Shown in pieces: positions 41,201 through 51,342 of a DNA stretch of 64,000 nt (position 1 is the first letter of the stretch; each line of letters opens with the position of its first letter). The DNA lies in the NCBI RefSeq assembly GCF_028401425.1, contig NZ_JAQOMS010000002.1, positions 2,418,001 through 2,482,000 of the forward strand, given 5' to 3'. The notes beneath the pieces are model-generated. The model was not told the DNA's origin, ran no database searches, and saw only the letters and a program-made list of their open reading frames with translations. The position numbers and the translations under genes are program-made. The DNA comes from Psychrosphaera algicola (GTDB lineage Bacteria > Pseudomonadota > Gammaproteobacteria > Enterobacterales > Alteromonadaceae).

Positions 41201-44198
41201 TCTGTGCCGGTGATCGCGCCAAATATCGCTGTTCCAGTAATCGCCGCTAATGGGTCTTTTGTATATATCGCCCCTGGATGACGCTACCCGTTAAATCGAG
41301 GTTGTTTAAAGCGACAATAATAAGTGGGTTTGGTGAGTCTAAATTTAATGCACCGCCAGTAATAGTGACATTGTTAGCATAAATTATCACAGGGTCAGTT
41401 CCAGCAAAGTCTACTGTTGAACCAGTCACTTCGAAATTGTCGTAAACCAAGGTTCCAGTTGGTAAAGAAGTTGTAAGCAAAGGTAATTCAACAGAAAAAT
41501 TATCCGTCGCATTTTCCATATCCTGAGTAATATTAAAATAACTGGTTGAGGATTTATTTACTGGGCTAGGCCACACGTTGTAACACGCATCTACTTTGAC
41601 TGTTACATCCACTGCAAAAGTATCGATATAAAACTTGTCAGTTGGCTCCATAATCGCTTTGGTGCTTATTCTAAGTTCTGTTTTAATTTCTCTATAATCG
41701 TTTAAGTCAACGCTATAACTACCACCTGGAGTTGAGGTATTAAATGCTTTAAGTAATGTCCAAATTATTCCATCGGTAGAGACTTCTAAATCAAAGGACT
41801 CGCCAGTTTGCACTGTGTCTTCTAGTCGATAGTCAAAACTCAATACTGCCGTTTCAGCATTGGTTAAATCTAATGTACGGGTAATAGACGTATTTGCATT
41901 TGATACCAATAACTCAGACCCTATAATCTGAATGTTACCGTCCGTAGCATCATCGTCGTCCCCGGTTTCTTCCCAGTCGGTTGCCCAATTTAATTGCCCG
42001 TCATTATTGTTATATGCAGCAGTATTAAAAAGATCCAAATAGGAATGTTCTGGAACAACAGGTGTGCCGGATGCATTTATCGCAAAGTTGTTGATATAAA
42101 AATGATCGGTACTTTCCATATTTGACTGGGTATTAATGCGCACTTGAGTGTCTGCAGTTAAATAGTCATCAATATTTATACTAAATGACCCGTCTGCGTC
42201 ATCATCTGAAAACGATTTTAAAGTTGTCCAAGTACTGCCGTTATGAGAGATATCCAAATCAAATGATTCGCCACCGCCCACAGTATCCTCTAAACGAAAG
42301 TCAAAACTAATGGTTGCTGTTCCATAACTGCTTAAGTCAACAGCTCGACGAATACTGTTGCTGTTATTACTCACCAATAGTTGGTTGCCGGTAATTAAAA
42401 TGTCTCCTAATTCGTCATCCCCATCGTCTCCGCTTTCAATCCAATCACTAGGCCATGGTAGATCGCCGTCATTGTTACCGTAACTTTGGGTATCAAACTT
42501 GTCTAAATAAGTCGCTGTAATAGTTTCGTCTACCGTAATCGTAAATGACTTTTTAAATTTTTTGCCTGCTATGTCCTGCGTTTGGACACAAACAACGTAG
42601 TCACCTGAAGTTAGATTAGATTGGGTTTCGAGACCATCATTGTCGATTTGGAAATAACTATTACCGCTGCTAGCTGAACAGGAACCGCCATTAGTAGAAG
42701 CGCCACTAGAAATAAGAGAATATGTGAATGAATCGTTAGTATCTGCATCTGTTGTCGTCAATAACCCTACGGTCGCACCAACACCAGTATTCCCGACTTC
42801 GATTGTCGAGTTATCTAGACTAATATCTGTTGGAGTTTCATTAGTGACTGATATATTCAAAACCTGTTTAAAAGAAGCACCATAAGAGTCCGTTGCTTTG
42901 ACACAAGCTGCGTACGTTCCCGCGACTGAGTTTTGCGCAAAACGTAATTCGGTGCCATTTATTGAAAACTGGCTATTACCGCTCGCTGTTGCACATGTCC
43001 CTGACGTGGTTGACGCAGTGGCATTTACTAAAGCGTACGTTACAGGCGTACCACCATCATTATCTGTGACCGATAAAGTGCCGATTGTTGAATTCACGGC
43101 AACGTCGGGTTTTGCGACACTCGAATTGCTAATTGAAATTGCTGTTGGCGGCAAATTAGTAATAGATATGGTTAAATTCTGTTTAAAGGACGCCCCATAG
43201 TTGTCTTTGCTTTGAACACAAATTTGATAATTTCCCACAGCTGGATTTGTGGCTAGAATTAAAGCACCGCCACTTATAGTAAATTCACTATTTCCACTTG
43301 AAGTACTACACGAACCTGCAGTAGTCGACTGCGATGTTCCGACTAATGTATAAGTATAAGGTGTAGAATTATCCGGATCGGTAGAATTAAACGTTCCAAC
43401 AGGGGCGCCACTTACTGCGCCTGACTTAGACACAGTGCTATTATTAATGCTAATCGCCGATGGGGCTTGGTTAGTTGACTGGATAGTAAATTGTTCTTTA
43501 TAGGTTGCCCCGGAGGTATCCGAGCTTTGAACACAAATATTGTAATTACCAACTGCCAGAGGTGCAGAGCCCACTTGTAAATAAGCCCCTATGAGATTAA
43601 AACGACTATTATCTGAACTAGAACTACAACTACCTGCATCAGTTGCAGTACCTGCATCGACAAAACTGTATACAAACGACGCGATACTATCGGCGTCTGT
43701 AGTCGTGAATGATCCAATATTGGCCGATGTTGTCGCATTGCCGACATACACCTGATCATTACTCAGTGTTATGTCCGATGGAGGCTGGTTACCAACTTCG
43801 ACGATCAGAACTGCACTCGCAGTTATACTGCCATTTAAGGACCAAAATCCCCAAGAACAGTTACTATATCGATGTGCTGAAACAGTTATATTATAGGTTC
43901 CAGCCGCGGATGGTGCGGTAAAATTAAAGCTACGCGTCGCATTTTGATTACTGCCGACGTCAGCAGTATCAACGCAATAAGATGAACCATTTAAGGTGAA
44001 AATTGACGACTGCCATTGGTTGCCAAACCAGTTGTTATTCGTCGTAACATTAACGTCAACCGTAACCGTATCGCCTGCGGTAACAGTTAATGTAGTCTGC
44101 CCATTGAGTTTAACTGAGTTTACGGCGCGACCGGCCATAGCGTCTAACGACACTAAAGATAACATTAAAGCACATACGATTCTGACAATTTTCAACAT
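38273..44198 (-). CDS. mshQ: MSHA biogenesis protein MshQ, very large repeat-bearing form (frameshifted)
   Basis: About 1,975 residues after repair. Signal peptide MLKIVRIVCALMLSLVSLDA; an Ig-like N-terminal region (to ~135); four cadherin-like repeats of ~104 residues starting near 137, 243, 347 and 450, each with NxxPxxI and a TDPDN/TDADT motif; two ~125-residue repeats (YLDKFDTQSYGNNDG and YLDLFNTAAYNNNDG types) near 560-815; then a C-terminal half of the MshQ/DUF6701 kind ending FGRYRGNDRIIYRRER. Many Cys pairs suggest disulfides. Probably the tip or surface adhesin of the pilus; homologues are usually called MshQ from their place in the cluster. Breaks near 41270, 40970, 40630 and 38455. 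GGCGAGGTAGT precedes the ATG. Confidence 0.85.
41750..43790 (-). repeat. Tandem adhesin-type repeats in MshQ
   Basis: Four ~104-residue cadherin-like modules (about 43790-42540) followed by two ~125-residue beta-sandwich modules (about 42520-41750). Within each set the copies are clearly homologous but diverged, pointing to old duplication rather than recent expansion. Confidence 0.75.
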
Positions 44199-44212
44199 AC
44201 TACCTCGCCGTA

Positions 44213-44689
44213 TTAAAACGCTTTAGCTTCAACATCTACGGTTCTGCTGACGCATACTTTATCACTCGACAAACATAGTGCATCGGTACTATTTGGAGAA
44301 CTATTATTTCCAGACATGCCTGCCTTACAGGCCCCCGTACTAGATATATAATAATAGCTGACGCCGCCGGAAATTTGGGTAGTACAGGTCGAAATCACTG
44401 TACATTGACCAAATCCAATCGTCGTTAAATACATTTGCTGACTTGCTACGCAACTTGAAACAGCTCCCGTTGCCGTTGGAAATATTTGAGCGAGCGCTTT
44501 TTCATTTCCAGACTCCGCTGCAAATAGTGCTCTTGTGCCTAAAACCTCGTTATTTACTTGCGCACTGCTTGACGAAATATTGCGGCTCAATGATGCCGCT
44601 AAAAGTGACATTACAACGATGATAAACACTGCAATTATCAAAGAACTGCCGAGTTGCTTACCTGCTAAGCCAAACTTTTGGGTAAACAT
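44213..44689 (-). CDS. mshP: MSHA biogenesis protein MshP
   Basis: About 158 residues from MFTQKFGLAGKQLGSSLIIA. One N-terminal hydrophobic helix (SLIIAVFIIVVMSLLAASL) without a GFTLIE leader, and a Cys-rich C-terminal part (four Cys pairs possible). PilX-like minor pilus protein position between mshO and mshQ. A longer start (44767) is possible but would put 26 residues before the pilin-like helix. Confidence 0.85.
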   Translation of the reverse strand: MFTQKFGLAGKQLGSSLIIAVFIIVVMSLLAASLSRNISSSSAQVNNEVLGTRALFAAESGNEKALAQIFPTATGAVSSCVASQQMYLTTIGFGQCTVISTCTTQISGGVSYYYISSTGACKAGMSGNNSSPNSTDALCLSSDKVCVSRTVDVEAKAF

Positions 44690-44702
44690 ATTAACACTAC
44701 GA

Positions 44703-45521
44703 TTAGGGTACATTAGGAATATGCACCTCTTGGTTAAAAAACATATTTTCGTTTTGGTTTGCAGCAAATTCTAAGTATAGATTAAAAACAGAGTTTCTAT
44801 ACAAAACTCCTGAACTATAATTAAATGGAGCTTCTCCATGAAGAGAATTAGTAATGCCCTCTGCCATTAAAACGCCTAACAAACTCACAGTATAATAATC
44901 GCGCTGACCAGCACGTATTGTATTAATTTTTAATCGATATAAATTACTATTGTTTATGCAATAAATAACGGAATGATCCGCAGTATAATAACGTTCAATA
45001 GGAGATTTCTGGGCAAACGAGTCACTCTCTGTAAATTCCACTGTGAGCTCAGGCGCTGTGCCTGTCACATTATCTATAACACTATATCGATCAGTATCGC
45101 GGTAAAGGTGATTGGCTTTTAATCCATATATATAAAATCGGTCACCGGAGTCATACTCACCATTAAAGCTAATCACGTCAGCTTTAGTACCACTTTGTGG
45201 CGCAAATGACACAGGTGATACCGCATCAAAATCCGTTCGATAGGTACCGGATGCTTTAATAGGTATAAATTCCACACATCGCTTATCTGCCGTAATCCTA
45301 ATGCTGTTTGGTATTGAATCTCGTATTTCTCTGGTTAAACGCTCTACCACAAACCGAGCCTGACTTAAGGTACTTTGTCGAGTTGTAGAGTCTACGTATA
45401 CCTGTGTGCCAAACACCAAAAATTTTGCCGTAGCGGTACCGAGAATCCCCAAAATTACAATTACGGCGACGAGTTCGATTAGCGTAAATCCGCTAATATT
45501 TTTTGTTTTGGCGTAACCCAC
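44703..45521 (-). CDS. mshO: MSHA minor pilin MshO
   Basis: 272 residues, intact. Type IV prepilin leader MGYAKTKNISG followed by FTLIELVAVIVILGILG; Glu5 present. C-terminal domain has two Cys (RCVEFIPI and IYCINNSN). Minor pilin for pilus assembly. Starts right after the mshD stop. Confidence 0.88.
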   Translation of the reverse strand: MGYAKTKNISGFTLIELVAVIVILGILGTATAKFLVFGTQVYVDSTTRQSTLSQARFVVERLTREIRDSIPNSIRITADKRCVEFIPIKASGTYRTDFDAVSPVSFAPQSGTKADVISFNGEYDSGDRFYIYGLKANHLYRDTDRYSVIDNVTGTAPELTVEFTESDSFAQKSPIERYYTADHSVIYCINNSNLYRLKINTIRAGQRDYYTVSLLGVLMAEGITNSLHGEAPFNYSSGVLYRNSVFNLYLEFAANQNENMFFNQEVHIPNVP

Positions 45522-46089
45522 TTAGGCCCAATCATTAATAATTGGCCTTATAAGCAGCATATTGAATTGGACCACCGGAGGGAGGTGTAACTGTGACCAC
45601 AATTTTTTTGCTTCACGTGCGGCAAGTCCAATATCAAGTCCCGCATATCGAACTTCAACCAAAACTGTAAATTGCTTATAAACGTCTACAAGCGGTAAAT
45701 TTTTTATATTGGTAATTGCATCTCCCGTTGCACTAAAGCAATGAAAATCGTCTACATCATCGTAGGATAATCGGCTACTCTCTTCAGTCCACACATGGGC
45801 TAACGAGCAATCGGGTAAATCTGAGATACACGCCGTGCCGCCTGCTTCGTCACACCTTGGATCGTTTCCAGAAAGCGGTGAGTTTTCATCAAACCGTCGG
45901 GCCAAAATTTCATTAACAAAAGATTGTGCAAGTTCTGCAGAGCGCACTTGAAACCATGGGTCTGTGCTTTTTTTGCCTGTGGGAATAACGCGGATGTCAA
46001 AAAACTAAGGCATAAGCGAGTAGTACTATGCCTATAATTAGCTCGATAAGTGTAAAGCCTTTAGCCGAGTTCAGCTTGGAACTTACCAT
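45522..46089 (-). CDS. mshD: MSHA minor pilin MshD (frameshifted)
   Basis: About 189 residues. Prepilin leader MVSSKLNSAKG, then FTLIELIIGIVLLAYALVF. Frame breaks near 46000 (T6) and near 45960 (A7) are each fixed by one base, giving LTSALFPQAKKSTDPWFQV. C-terminal part is Cys-rich (NDPRCDEAGGTACISDLPDC). Confidence 0.85.
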
Positions 46090-46108
46090 CGAGTCAGCTA
46101 ATCTGAGT

Positions 46109-46606
46109 TTACGGGCAAACACGTATATATCCTTCCGATTCAATACAAACAGCATCGGCCCCAAAATTAATGCGGCAACCTCCTTAGCGCACAACTCCCC
46201 GTATTAACGCTAGGCACTCCCATTGAATTAAAATCTAACGACGAAATACTGTCGCCCCCGCATTGAGAGCCGTGTAACTTTCAAGCCCACTAACGAGATT
46301 AAAGTCGTCAATAGCACCAGAACTTGAAGCTAAGCCAGTATCACATTCACCACCAATTTGTTGTGCCGCCAAACCTAACTCGGTCGCCAAAAATAGTACG
46401 CGGTGGCAAGTCGGATAATTTGATTGGGTATTTTGCATTGCTCGTTGTTGAACATTGCGCAGCAAACCAATGGTTTCATCGCGCTGAGCCGTTTGTTCAT
46501 AACCCGATATGGAGGTAAGACGCGGTATCACAGATACCGCGAGTATTGCTAAGACAACAATGACAATCACGAGTTCAACGAGAGTAAAACCTCTTTGTGT
46601 TGTCAT
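46109..46606 (-). CDS. mshC: MSHA minor pilin MshC (frameshifted)
   Basis: About 165 residues. Prepilin leader MTTQRG, then FTLVELVIVIVVLAILAVS. Three breaks lie in the last 80 bases before 46228; repair gives a plausible tail with TVFRRLDFNSMGVPS and the ending ADAVCIESEGYIRVCP, which matches the usual Cys-containing C-terminus of MshC. The exact tail should be treated as tentative. Confidence 0.78.
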
Positions 46607-46652
46607 GTTTTTCTACTTACTGGTTTTAACGCTTTAGTCAATTGATAGACAA

Positions 46653-47168
46653 TTAACAGTCCGTATCAACTACTGTGATATCAGGTACGCTTGTTGCTGT
46701 TTCTATCATTACATACTGAACGTAGCACCCAAGGTCCGTATTAGTAGTGATCAACGTATCTTCGCCTGTTGCAAGGCCGTCATACTGACCAACTGGGTAA
46801 ATACGCAACGTTGTATTGGTGGCTGCTGCTGATGTAACACCAACTTCCCAATCGGTACTGGCTAAATCAAGCATAGCTTTAATTGTCGCTGCGTCCGCTT
46901 GTGGATAACCAAAATCAACGGTAATAGCAGTATTACTCGTTAATGTTTGGTCTTTTGCAATCGCTTCGCCAGCTACAAGTGCTTTAGAATACACTATATT
47001 TACTGCACCTTTTAGTGATCCCGCCATTCCTTGTAATGTCGATTTACGCGCATCACCTTGAATGTCTAAAAATTTAGGCGAAGCTGTAACCGCTAAAATA
47101 CCTAAAATCACAATGACTATGATTAACTCAATTAACGTAAAACCAGCTTGGTTTGCTTTATTTTTCAT
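46653..47168 (-). CDS. mshA: MSHA major pilin MshA
   Basis: 171 residues, intact. Leader MKNKANQAG, then FTLIELIIVIVILGILAV. The C-terminal globular domain has a two-Cys D-region (GCYVQYVM to the terminal Cys) as expected for a type IVa-like pilin. Main subunit of the mannose-sensitive haemagglutinin pilus. Preceded by mshB (24-base gap). Confidence 0.9.
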   Translation of the reverse strand: MKNKANQAGFTLIELIIVIVILGILAVTASPKFLDIQGDARKSTLQGMAGSLKGAVNIVYSKALVAGEAIAKDQTLTSNTAITVDFGYPQADAATIKAMLDLASTDWEVGVTSAAATNTTLRIYPVGQYDGLATGEDTLITTNTDLGCYVQYVMIETATSVPDITVVDTDC

Positions 47169-47192
47169 CTTTAATTCCTAACCTTTTATTGC

Positions 47193-47753
47193 CTAATTTT
47201 CAAAAATACTAATTTGACCAGCGTCTGCGTCATAATAAAAACCCTGAACACCTGTTGCTGTAAAATGACTTGCTGCAACAGTGTCACCAGACTCGATACT
47301 TGTGCCATTTGCTAATGCAAAAATACAATCTTGAGTGGTTGCACTCCCTGCGTTAACAAGGTAACGCTCACTTGAATAACTACTACCCAAAGCAATGTGT
47401 GTAGGCGGCTGTTGTAAAATTGCATTAAATACTTGAATGCAATTTGCGACCGTTAAATCATCACCCTGTGTAGTAACATTAGCAGTTGCTACCGGATAAC
47501 CCAAATCATTAACATCAATTGATACGGTGTCATATACAACATTTGTATCGCCGCTTGGACGACCAGCTAGCTCCCATTCGGCACGAACAAGTCCAACGGC
47601 ACTTGCAAATCCACCTGCAACACCCTCTACAGAAGCATCTTTTGCGTCATCTGTCGCCCCTAAGAAACGAGGCAGTGCATTTGCGCCTAGTAAACCAATG
47701 ATTACTATTACAATAATCAATTCAATTATGGTAAAGCCTTGTTGTTTTTTCAT
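47193..47753 (-). CDS. mshB: MSHA pilin-like protein MshB
   Basis: 186 residues, intact. Very short leader MKKQQG, then FTIIELIIVIVIIGLLGANA. Two Cys (VANCIQVF and TTQDCIFA) could bridge. First pilin gene of the pilin group; a 100-base AT-rich intergenic region upstream likely holds the mshBA promoter. Confidence 0.9.
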   Translation of the reverse strand: MKKQQGFTIIELIIVIVIIGLLGANALPRFLGATDDAKDASVEGVAGGFASAVGLVRAEWELAGRPSGDTNVVYDTVSIDVNDLGYPVATANVTTQGDDLTVANCIQVFNAILQQPPTHIALGSSYSSERYLVNAGSATTQDCIFALANGTSIESGDTVAASHFTATGVQGFYYDADAGQISIFEN

Positions 47754-47853
47754 TTTTAATTAACCTCTAATCACGATAATTTTAGTCTATATAAAAAAGA
47801 CGTGTTTGAAAACTATAAAACTGCGAATTTTACGTTTATTTTTCAAATAATAA

Positions 47854-48375
47854 TCAATTATTGAGCAAACGTCCGTTTTCAGTGTTGTATTCGACTTTCC
47901 ATAATCGTTGTTTGCTTAATTTCTTTTCAAATTGGCATTTATTTCGAGATTGCAAAACTTGCACTCCGTCTAAATCTACCGGTTCATTTGTTTGTTCCAA
48001 CACTAAAAATCGCCAAATGTTGTCACAATCTAAATTTTTTACTACATCACCTTTAGAGTCGCCAATAACCACAGGCCACCCAAATTTATTAACATTCACC
48101 ACCCAGTTATAGAGTTCTCCAGTGCTAAATTGAAACTTGAGCGTTAGTTGTCGCGGTTGTCCACGTTGGTTCCACTGTTGATGGATATAAGCTAAGGCTC
48201 TTTCCAGCCGCTCTTGTTTTAACTCTAACGTTAACAATTCAGTATCACTGATGATTAAATTAAATGCCTTTAATCCGCCAAAAACTAAACCTGACACCAG
48301 TACCGCCGAAACAACAAACTTGGTGAGCGTATGCCCAGTAATCGCATCGTTGTCCGTGTATTGTTGTCGAAACAT
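47854..48375 (-). CDS. mshF: MSHA biogenesis protein MshF
   Basis: 173 residues. One N-terminal membrane segment (TKFVVSAVLVSGLVFGGLKAF), then a soluble domain with two Cys. No leader cleavage site. Small accessory protein between mshG and mshB; role unclear in the family. Confidence 0.8.
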   Translation of the reverse strand: MFRQQYTDNDAITGHTLTKFVVSAVLVSGLVFGGLKAFNLIISDTELLTLELKQERLERALAYIHQQWNQRGQPRQLTLKFQFSTGELYNWVVNVNKFGWPVVIGDSKGDVVKNLDCDNIWRFLVLEQTNEPVDLDGVQVLQSRNKCQFEKKLSKQRLWKVEYNTENGRLLNN

Positions 48376-48378
48376 TAA

Positions 48379-49596
48379 CTATCCTTTAAACGCACCCATC
48401 ATATCCCACATTGGGGTAAATATACCAAGCGCTAATACACCGACCATTACCGCTACAAATGAGATTAATACGGGTTCTATTTTGGCGGTTAAACTCTTTA
48501 AATCGAAATCGACTTCGCGTTCATAATAATCAGCGGCTTCTTTAAGCAACTCGTCCACTCGGCCGGTTTCTTCACCAACTGCAACCATTTGCAACACAAG
48601 CGGTGAAAACAACTCGCTCGCGACAGAAGACCTTAACAATGAATCACCACGTTCAATATTTTTTCTCATTTCGATAATTCGTTTTTCCATATACTTATTA
48701 TCAACAGCCTCGGCGACTAAAGTTAACCCCGTAGTCATAGGCACACCTGAGTTTAAAATCATTGAAAAGCTACGGGCATAACGACCTAGTAAGCTCCTTT
48801 CAATAATTGAGCCAACAAATGGGATTTTTAATTTAATTCTATCCCAATTTAATTTACCTTTTTCTGTGTCTTTGTAAGCTCTAAAGCCCAATATCGCTGA
48901 CACAACAGCCACTAACAACAATTGCCAATAATTTACAAAAAAGCTGGACGAGCTCATCAATAACTTGGTGGTAAACGGTAGATCTGATCCCAGTTTTAAA
49001 AACATCTCTGCGAACTGCGGTATAACCAACATATTTAGAACAACCATGGCAATACAGATAACAATCAGAACGGTTGTCGGATAATTCATCGCCGATTTAA
49101 TGCGTTTTCGAGTTTCTTCATCTCGTTCAAAATATTCAGCTAACTGTAAAAATGCCTCTTCCAAACGACCCGTATTTTCCCCCACATGAACAATACTGAC
49201 AGCTAACCTAGGGAATACTTTGTGATGACTTGAAAATGCTGCGGATAATGATCTTCCGCGTTCAAGTTGCTGTGCGATATCTCGTAATGTCTTTTTCAAT
49301 ACAGGGTTTTGCGAACTATCAGCTAAACCAACAATCGCTCTGATCATTGGAATACCAGCTTTAGTCAACGAATACATTTGCCGAGAAAACACCACCAGAT
49401 GCTGAGTATTAATCCGGTTTAAAATTCCCTCAAGAAAATCTACTTGTGAACCCGCTTCATCTGTTAACGTAATTTTTAGTGGGATCTCCTGCCGTGCTAC
49501 CAAGACTTCAGCCGCAGCACTTTCATTAGGGGCTTCGACCTGACCTTTGGTCAGTTTACCCTTTGCATCCCGAGCTTGATAAAGAAAAAACGGCAT
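48379..49596 (-). CDS. mshG: MSHA inner-membrane platform protein MshG (GspF/PilC family)
   Basis: 405 residues, intact. Two T2SSF domains (FSRQMYSLTKAGIPMIRAI and FSMILNSGVPMTTGLTLVAEA), with membrane segments near residues 172-192, 220-240 and the C-terminus (FVAVMVGVLALGIF). Couples ATPase motion to pilin polymerisation. Confidence 0.93.
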   Translation of the reverse strand: MPFFLYQARDAKGKLTKGQVEAPNESAAAEVLVARQEIPLKITLTDEAGSQVDFLEGILNRINTQHLVVFSRQMYSLTKAGIPMIRAIVGLADSSQNPVLKKTLRDIAQQLERGRSLSAAFSSHHKVFPRLAVSIVHVGENTGRLEEAFLQLAEYFERDEETRKRIKSAMNYPTTVLIVICIAMVVLNMLVIPQFAEMFLKLGSDLPFTTKLLMSSSSFFVNYWQLLLVAVVSAILGFRAYKDTEKGKLNWDRIKLKIPFVGSIIERSLLGRYARSFSMILNSGVPMTTGLTLVAEAVDNKYMEKRIIEMRKNIERGDSLLRSSVASELFSPLVLQMVAVGEETGRVDELLKEAADYYEREVDFDLKSLTAKIEPVLISFVAVMVGVLALGIFTPMWDMMGAFKG

Positions 49597-49611
49597 CTAC
49601 TTCAGCACCCT

Positions 49612-51339
49612 TTAGTTATACGTCACAGTATCGGAAACAACATCAGAAATCCTAAGGACTTCTTTTATCGTTGTGATACCTTGTTCAGCATATTCTAATG
49701 TCGCTTGCCCAAGTGTTTGATAACCTAGCATTGACTTCGCTATTGACGAAAATAATTCCGTATCGCCATTTCTTAACGCGCCAATCAAATCTTCATTAGT
49801 CATTTCCAGCAACTCATATACACCGATACGCCCTTTGTAGCCTGTACCATTACACGTTTGACAGCCTTTACCATGATGAAAAACAACATTGTTTTTATCT
49901 TGTTTAGCAATATTGGATACCCAAATAATTTCCTGTGGCTCTGGTTTATATTCCACTTTACAGGCGTTGCATATTCTTCTAATTAATCGTTGAGCCAATA
50001 CCGCACGCAGCGAACTTGCCACCAAATAAGGAGCCGCTCCCATATCAATCAATCGCAGCGCGGTTGATATCGCATCATTAGTATGGAGCGTAGATAAAAC
50101 CATGTGACCGGTTAATGCAGCCCGCAAGCCAATTTCAGCGGTTTCTTGGTCTCGTATTTCACCAACCATTATGACATCTGGATCTTGACGTAACGCGGTT
50201 CTTAGCACTCGAGAAAATGACAGGTCAATTTTAGTATTAATTTGTACTTGGTTAATCCGAGGTAACTGATATTCCACCGGATCTTCAACCGTAATAATCT
50301 TACTAGACGAGGTATTTAATTCACTTAAGCAACCATATAACGTTGTTGTTTTACCAGAACCCGTTGGTCCCGTGACTAAAAACATACCGTTGGGACTTTT
50401 TACTAGCTTTCGCACTTTTGCCAAAATTTTCGCTGGCATACCTGTTGTTTCTAACGTCAACAAACCCGCACTTTGATCCAATAAACGCATTACAACCGAT
50501 TCACCGTGTTGGATAGGCATCGTTGAAATACGAACGTCGATCTCGTGGCCTTTTACTTTGATATGAAAACGACCATCCTGCGGTATACGTTTTTCTGAAA
50601 TATCCAAGCCAGCCACCAACTTCAAACGAAGTACCAGTGCCGGCGCAATATTAACTTCACCGAGTATGCTTTCTTGTAAAATACCATCAACACGAGTTCT
50701 AATTCGAAGGCAATTTTTATCAGGTTCGATATGTATATCCGACGCTCTAACTTGAACAGCATCCTCAAACAGAGACCGTAAAAGTTTCGCAACTACAGTA
50801 TCGCCTTCGCCATCACCATCGATTGTGGCGAAGTCAAAATCAGCACTTTCCTCGTATTCTGCCTGAAGCTGATGCGCAAATTGTTCAATTTCTTTTGTTC
50901 GGCGATATAGGCCGTCAAATGCCGCTAAAATTTGGCTTTCTCTTACCACGACTATTTCTAATCGTTTTTCACCAATCAAACTATCTAGTTGCTCGATTGC
51001 CGCTAAATCCGCTGGGTCAGACATACCTACAGTGATATGTTGGTCCGAACTTTCTAAAATAATTGCGCGTAGTCGTCTAGCATGAACTTCGGATAATTCA
51101 CTAGCGAGTTTCTCATCAATTTGAACATCAGATATATTTAGGAACGGCAGGTTTAGCTGTTGCGCCAAAAAGCGTAGCAACTGCTCTTCACTGATAATCC
51201 CCGACTCAATTAATACGGTACCTAACTTACGGCCAGTCTCTTTTTGCGCCGATAAGGCCGACATCAATTGCACTTCGGTGATTATGTCTTCATCGACAAG
51301 TAAATCACCTAGTCGTTTTTTGAGTTTTGGAGCTGCCAT
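49612..51339 (-). CDS. mshE: MSHA extension ATPase MshE
   Basis: 575 residues, intact. N-terminal MshEN domains with RLGDLLVDEDIITEVQL and KLGTVLIESGIISEEQL, the paired motifs known to bind c-di-GMP; the first has Asp where Gly is typical. Then the GspE-type core: Walker A GPTGSGKTTT, Asp box, Walker B QDPDVIMVGEIRD and a four-Cys zinc module (CNACKVEYKP, CQTCNGTG). Powers pilus extension under c-di-GMP control. Confidence 0.95.
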   Translation of the reverse strand: MAAPKLKKRLGDLLVDEDIITEVQLMSALSAQKETGRKLGTVLIESGIISEEQLLRFLAQQLNLPFLNISDVQIDEKLASELSEVHARRLRAIILESSDQHITVGMSDPADLAAIEQLDSLIGEKRLEIVVVRESQILAAFDGLYRRTKEIEQFAHQLQAEYEESADFDFATIDGDGEGDTVVAKLLRSLFEDAVQVRASDIHIEPDKNCLRIRTRVDGILQESILGEVNIAPALVLRLKLVAGLDISEKRIPQDGRFHIKVKGHEIDVRISTMPIQHGESVVMRLLDQSAGLLTLETTGMPAKILAKVRKLVKSPNGMFLVTGPTGSGKTTTLYGCLSELNTSSSKIITVEDPVEYQLPRINQVQINTKIDLSFSRVLRTALRQDPDVIMVGEIRDQETAEIGLRAALTGHMVLSTLHTNDAISTALRLIDMGAAPYLVASSLRAVLAQRLIRRICNACKVEYKPEPQEIIWVSNIAKQDKNNVVFHHGKGCQTCNGTGYKGRIGVYELLEMTNEDLIGALRNGDTELFSSIAKSMLGYQTLGQATLEYAEQGITTIKEVLRISDVVSDTVTYN

Positions 51340-51342
51340 GAT

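Noticed and set aside
46090..46194. A longer N-terminus for mshD beginning at 46194
   Set aside because: It would put 35 extra residues before the prepilin cleavage site, and those bases encode the repaired C-terminus of mshC in another frame.
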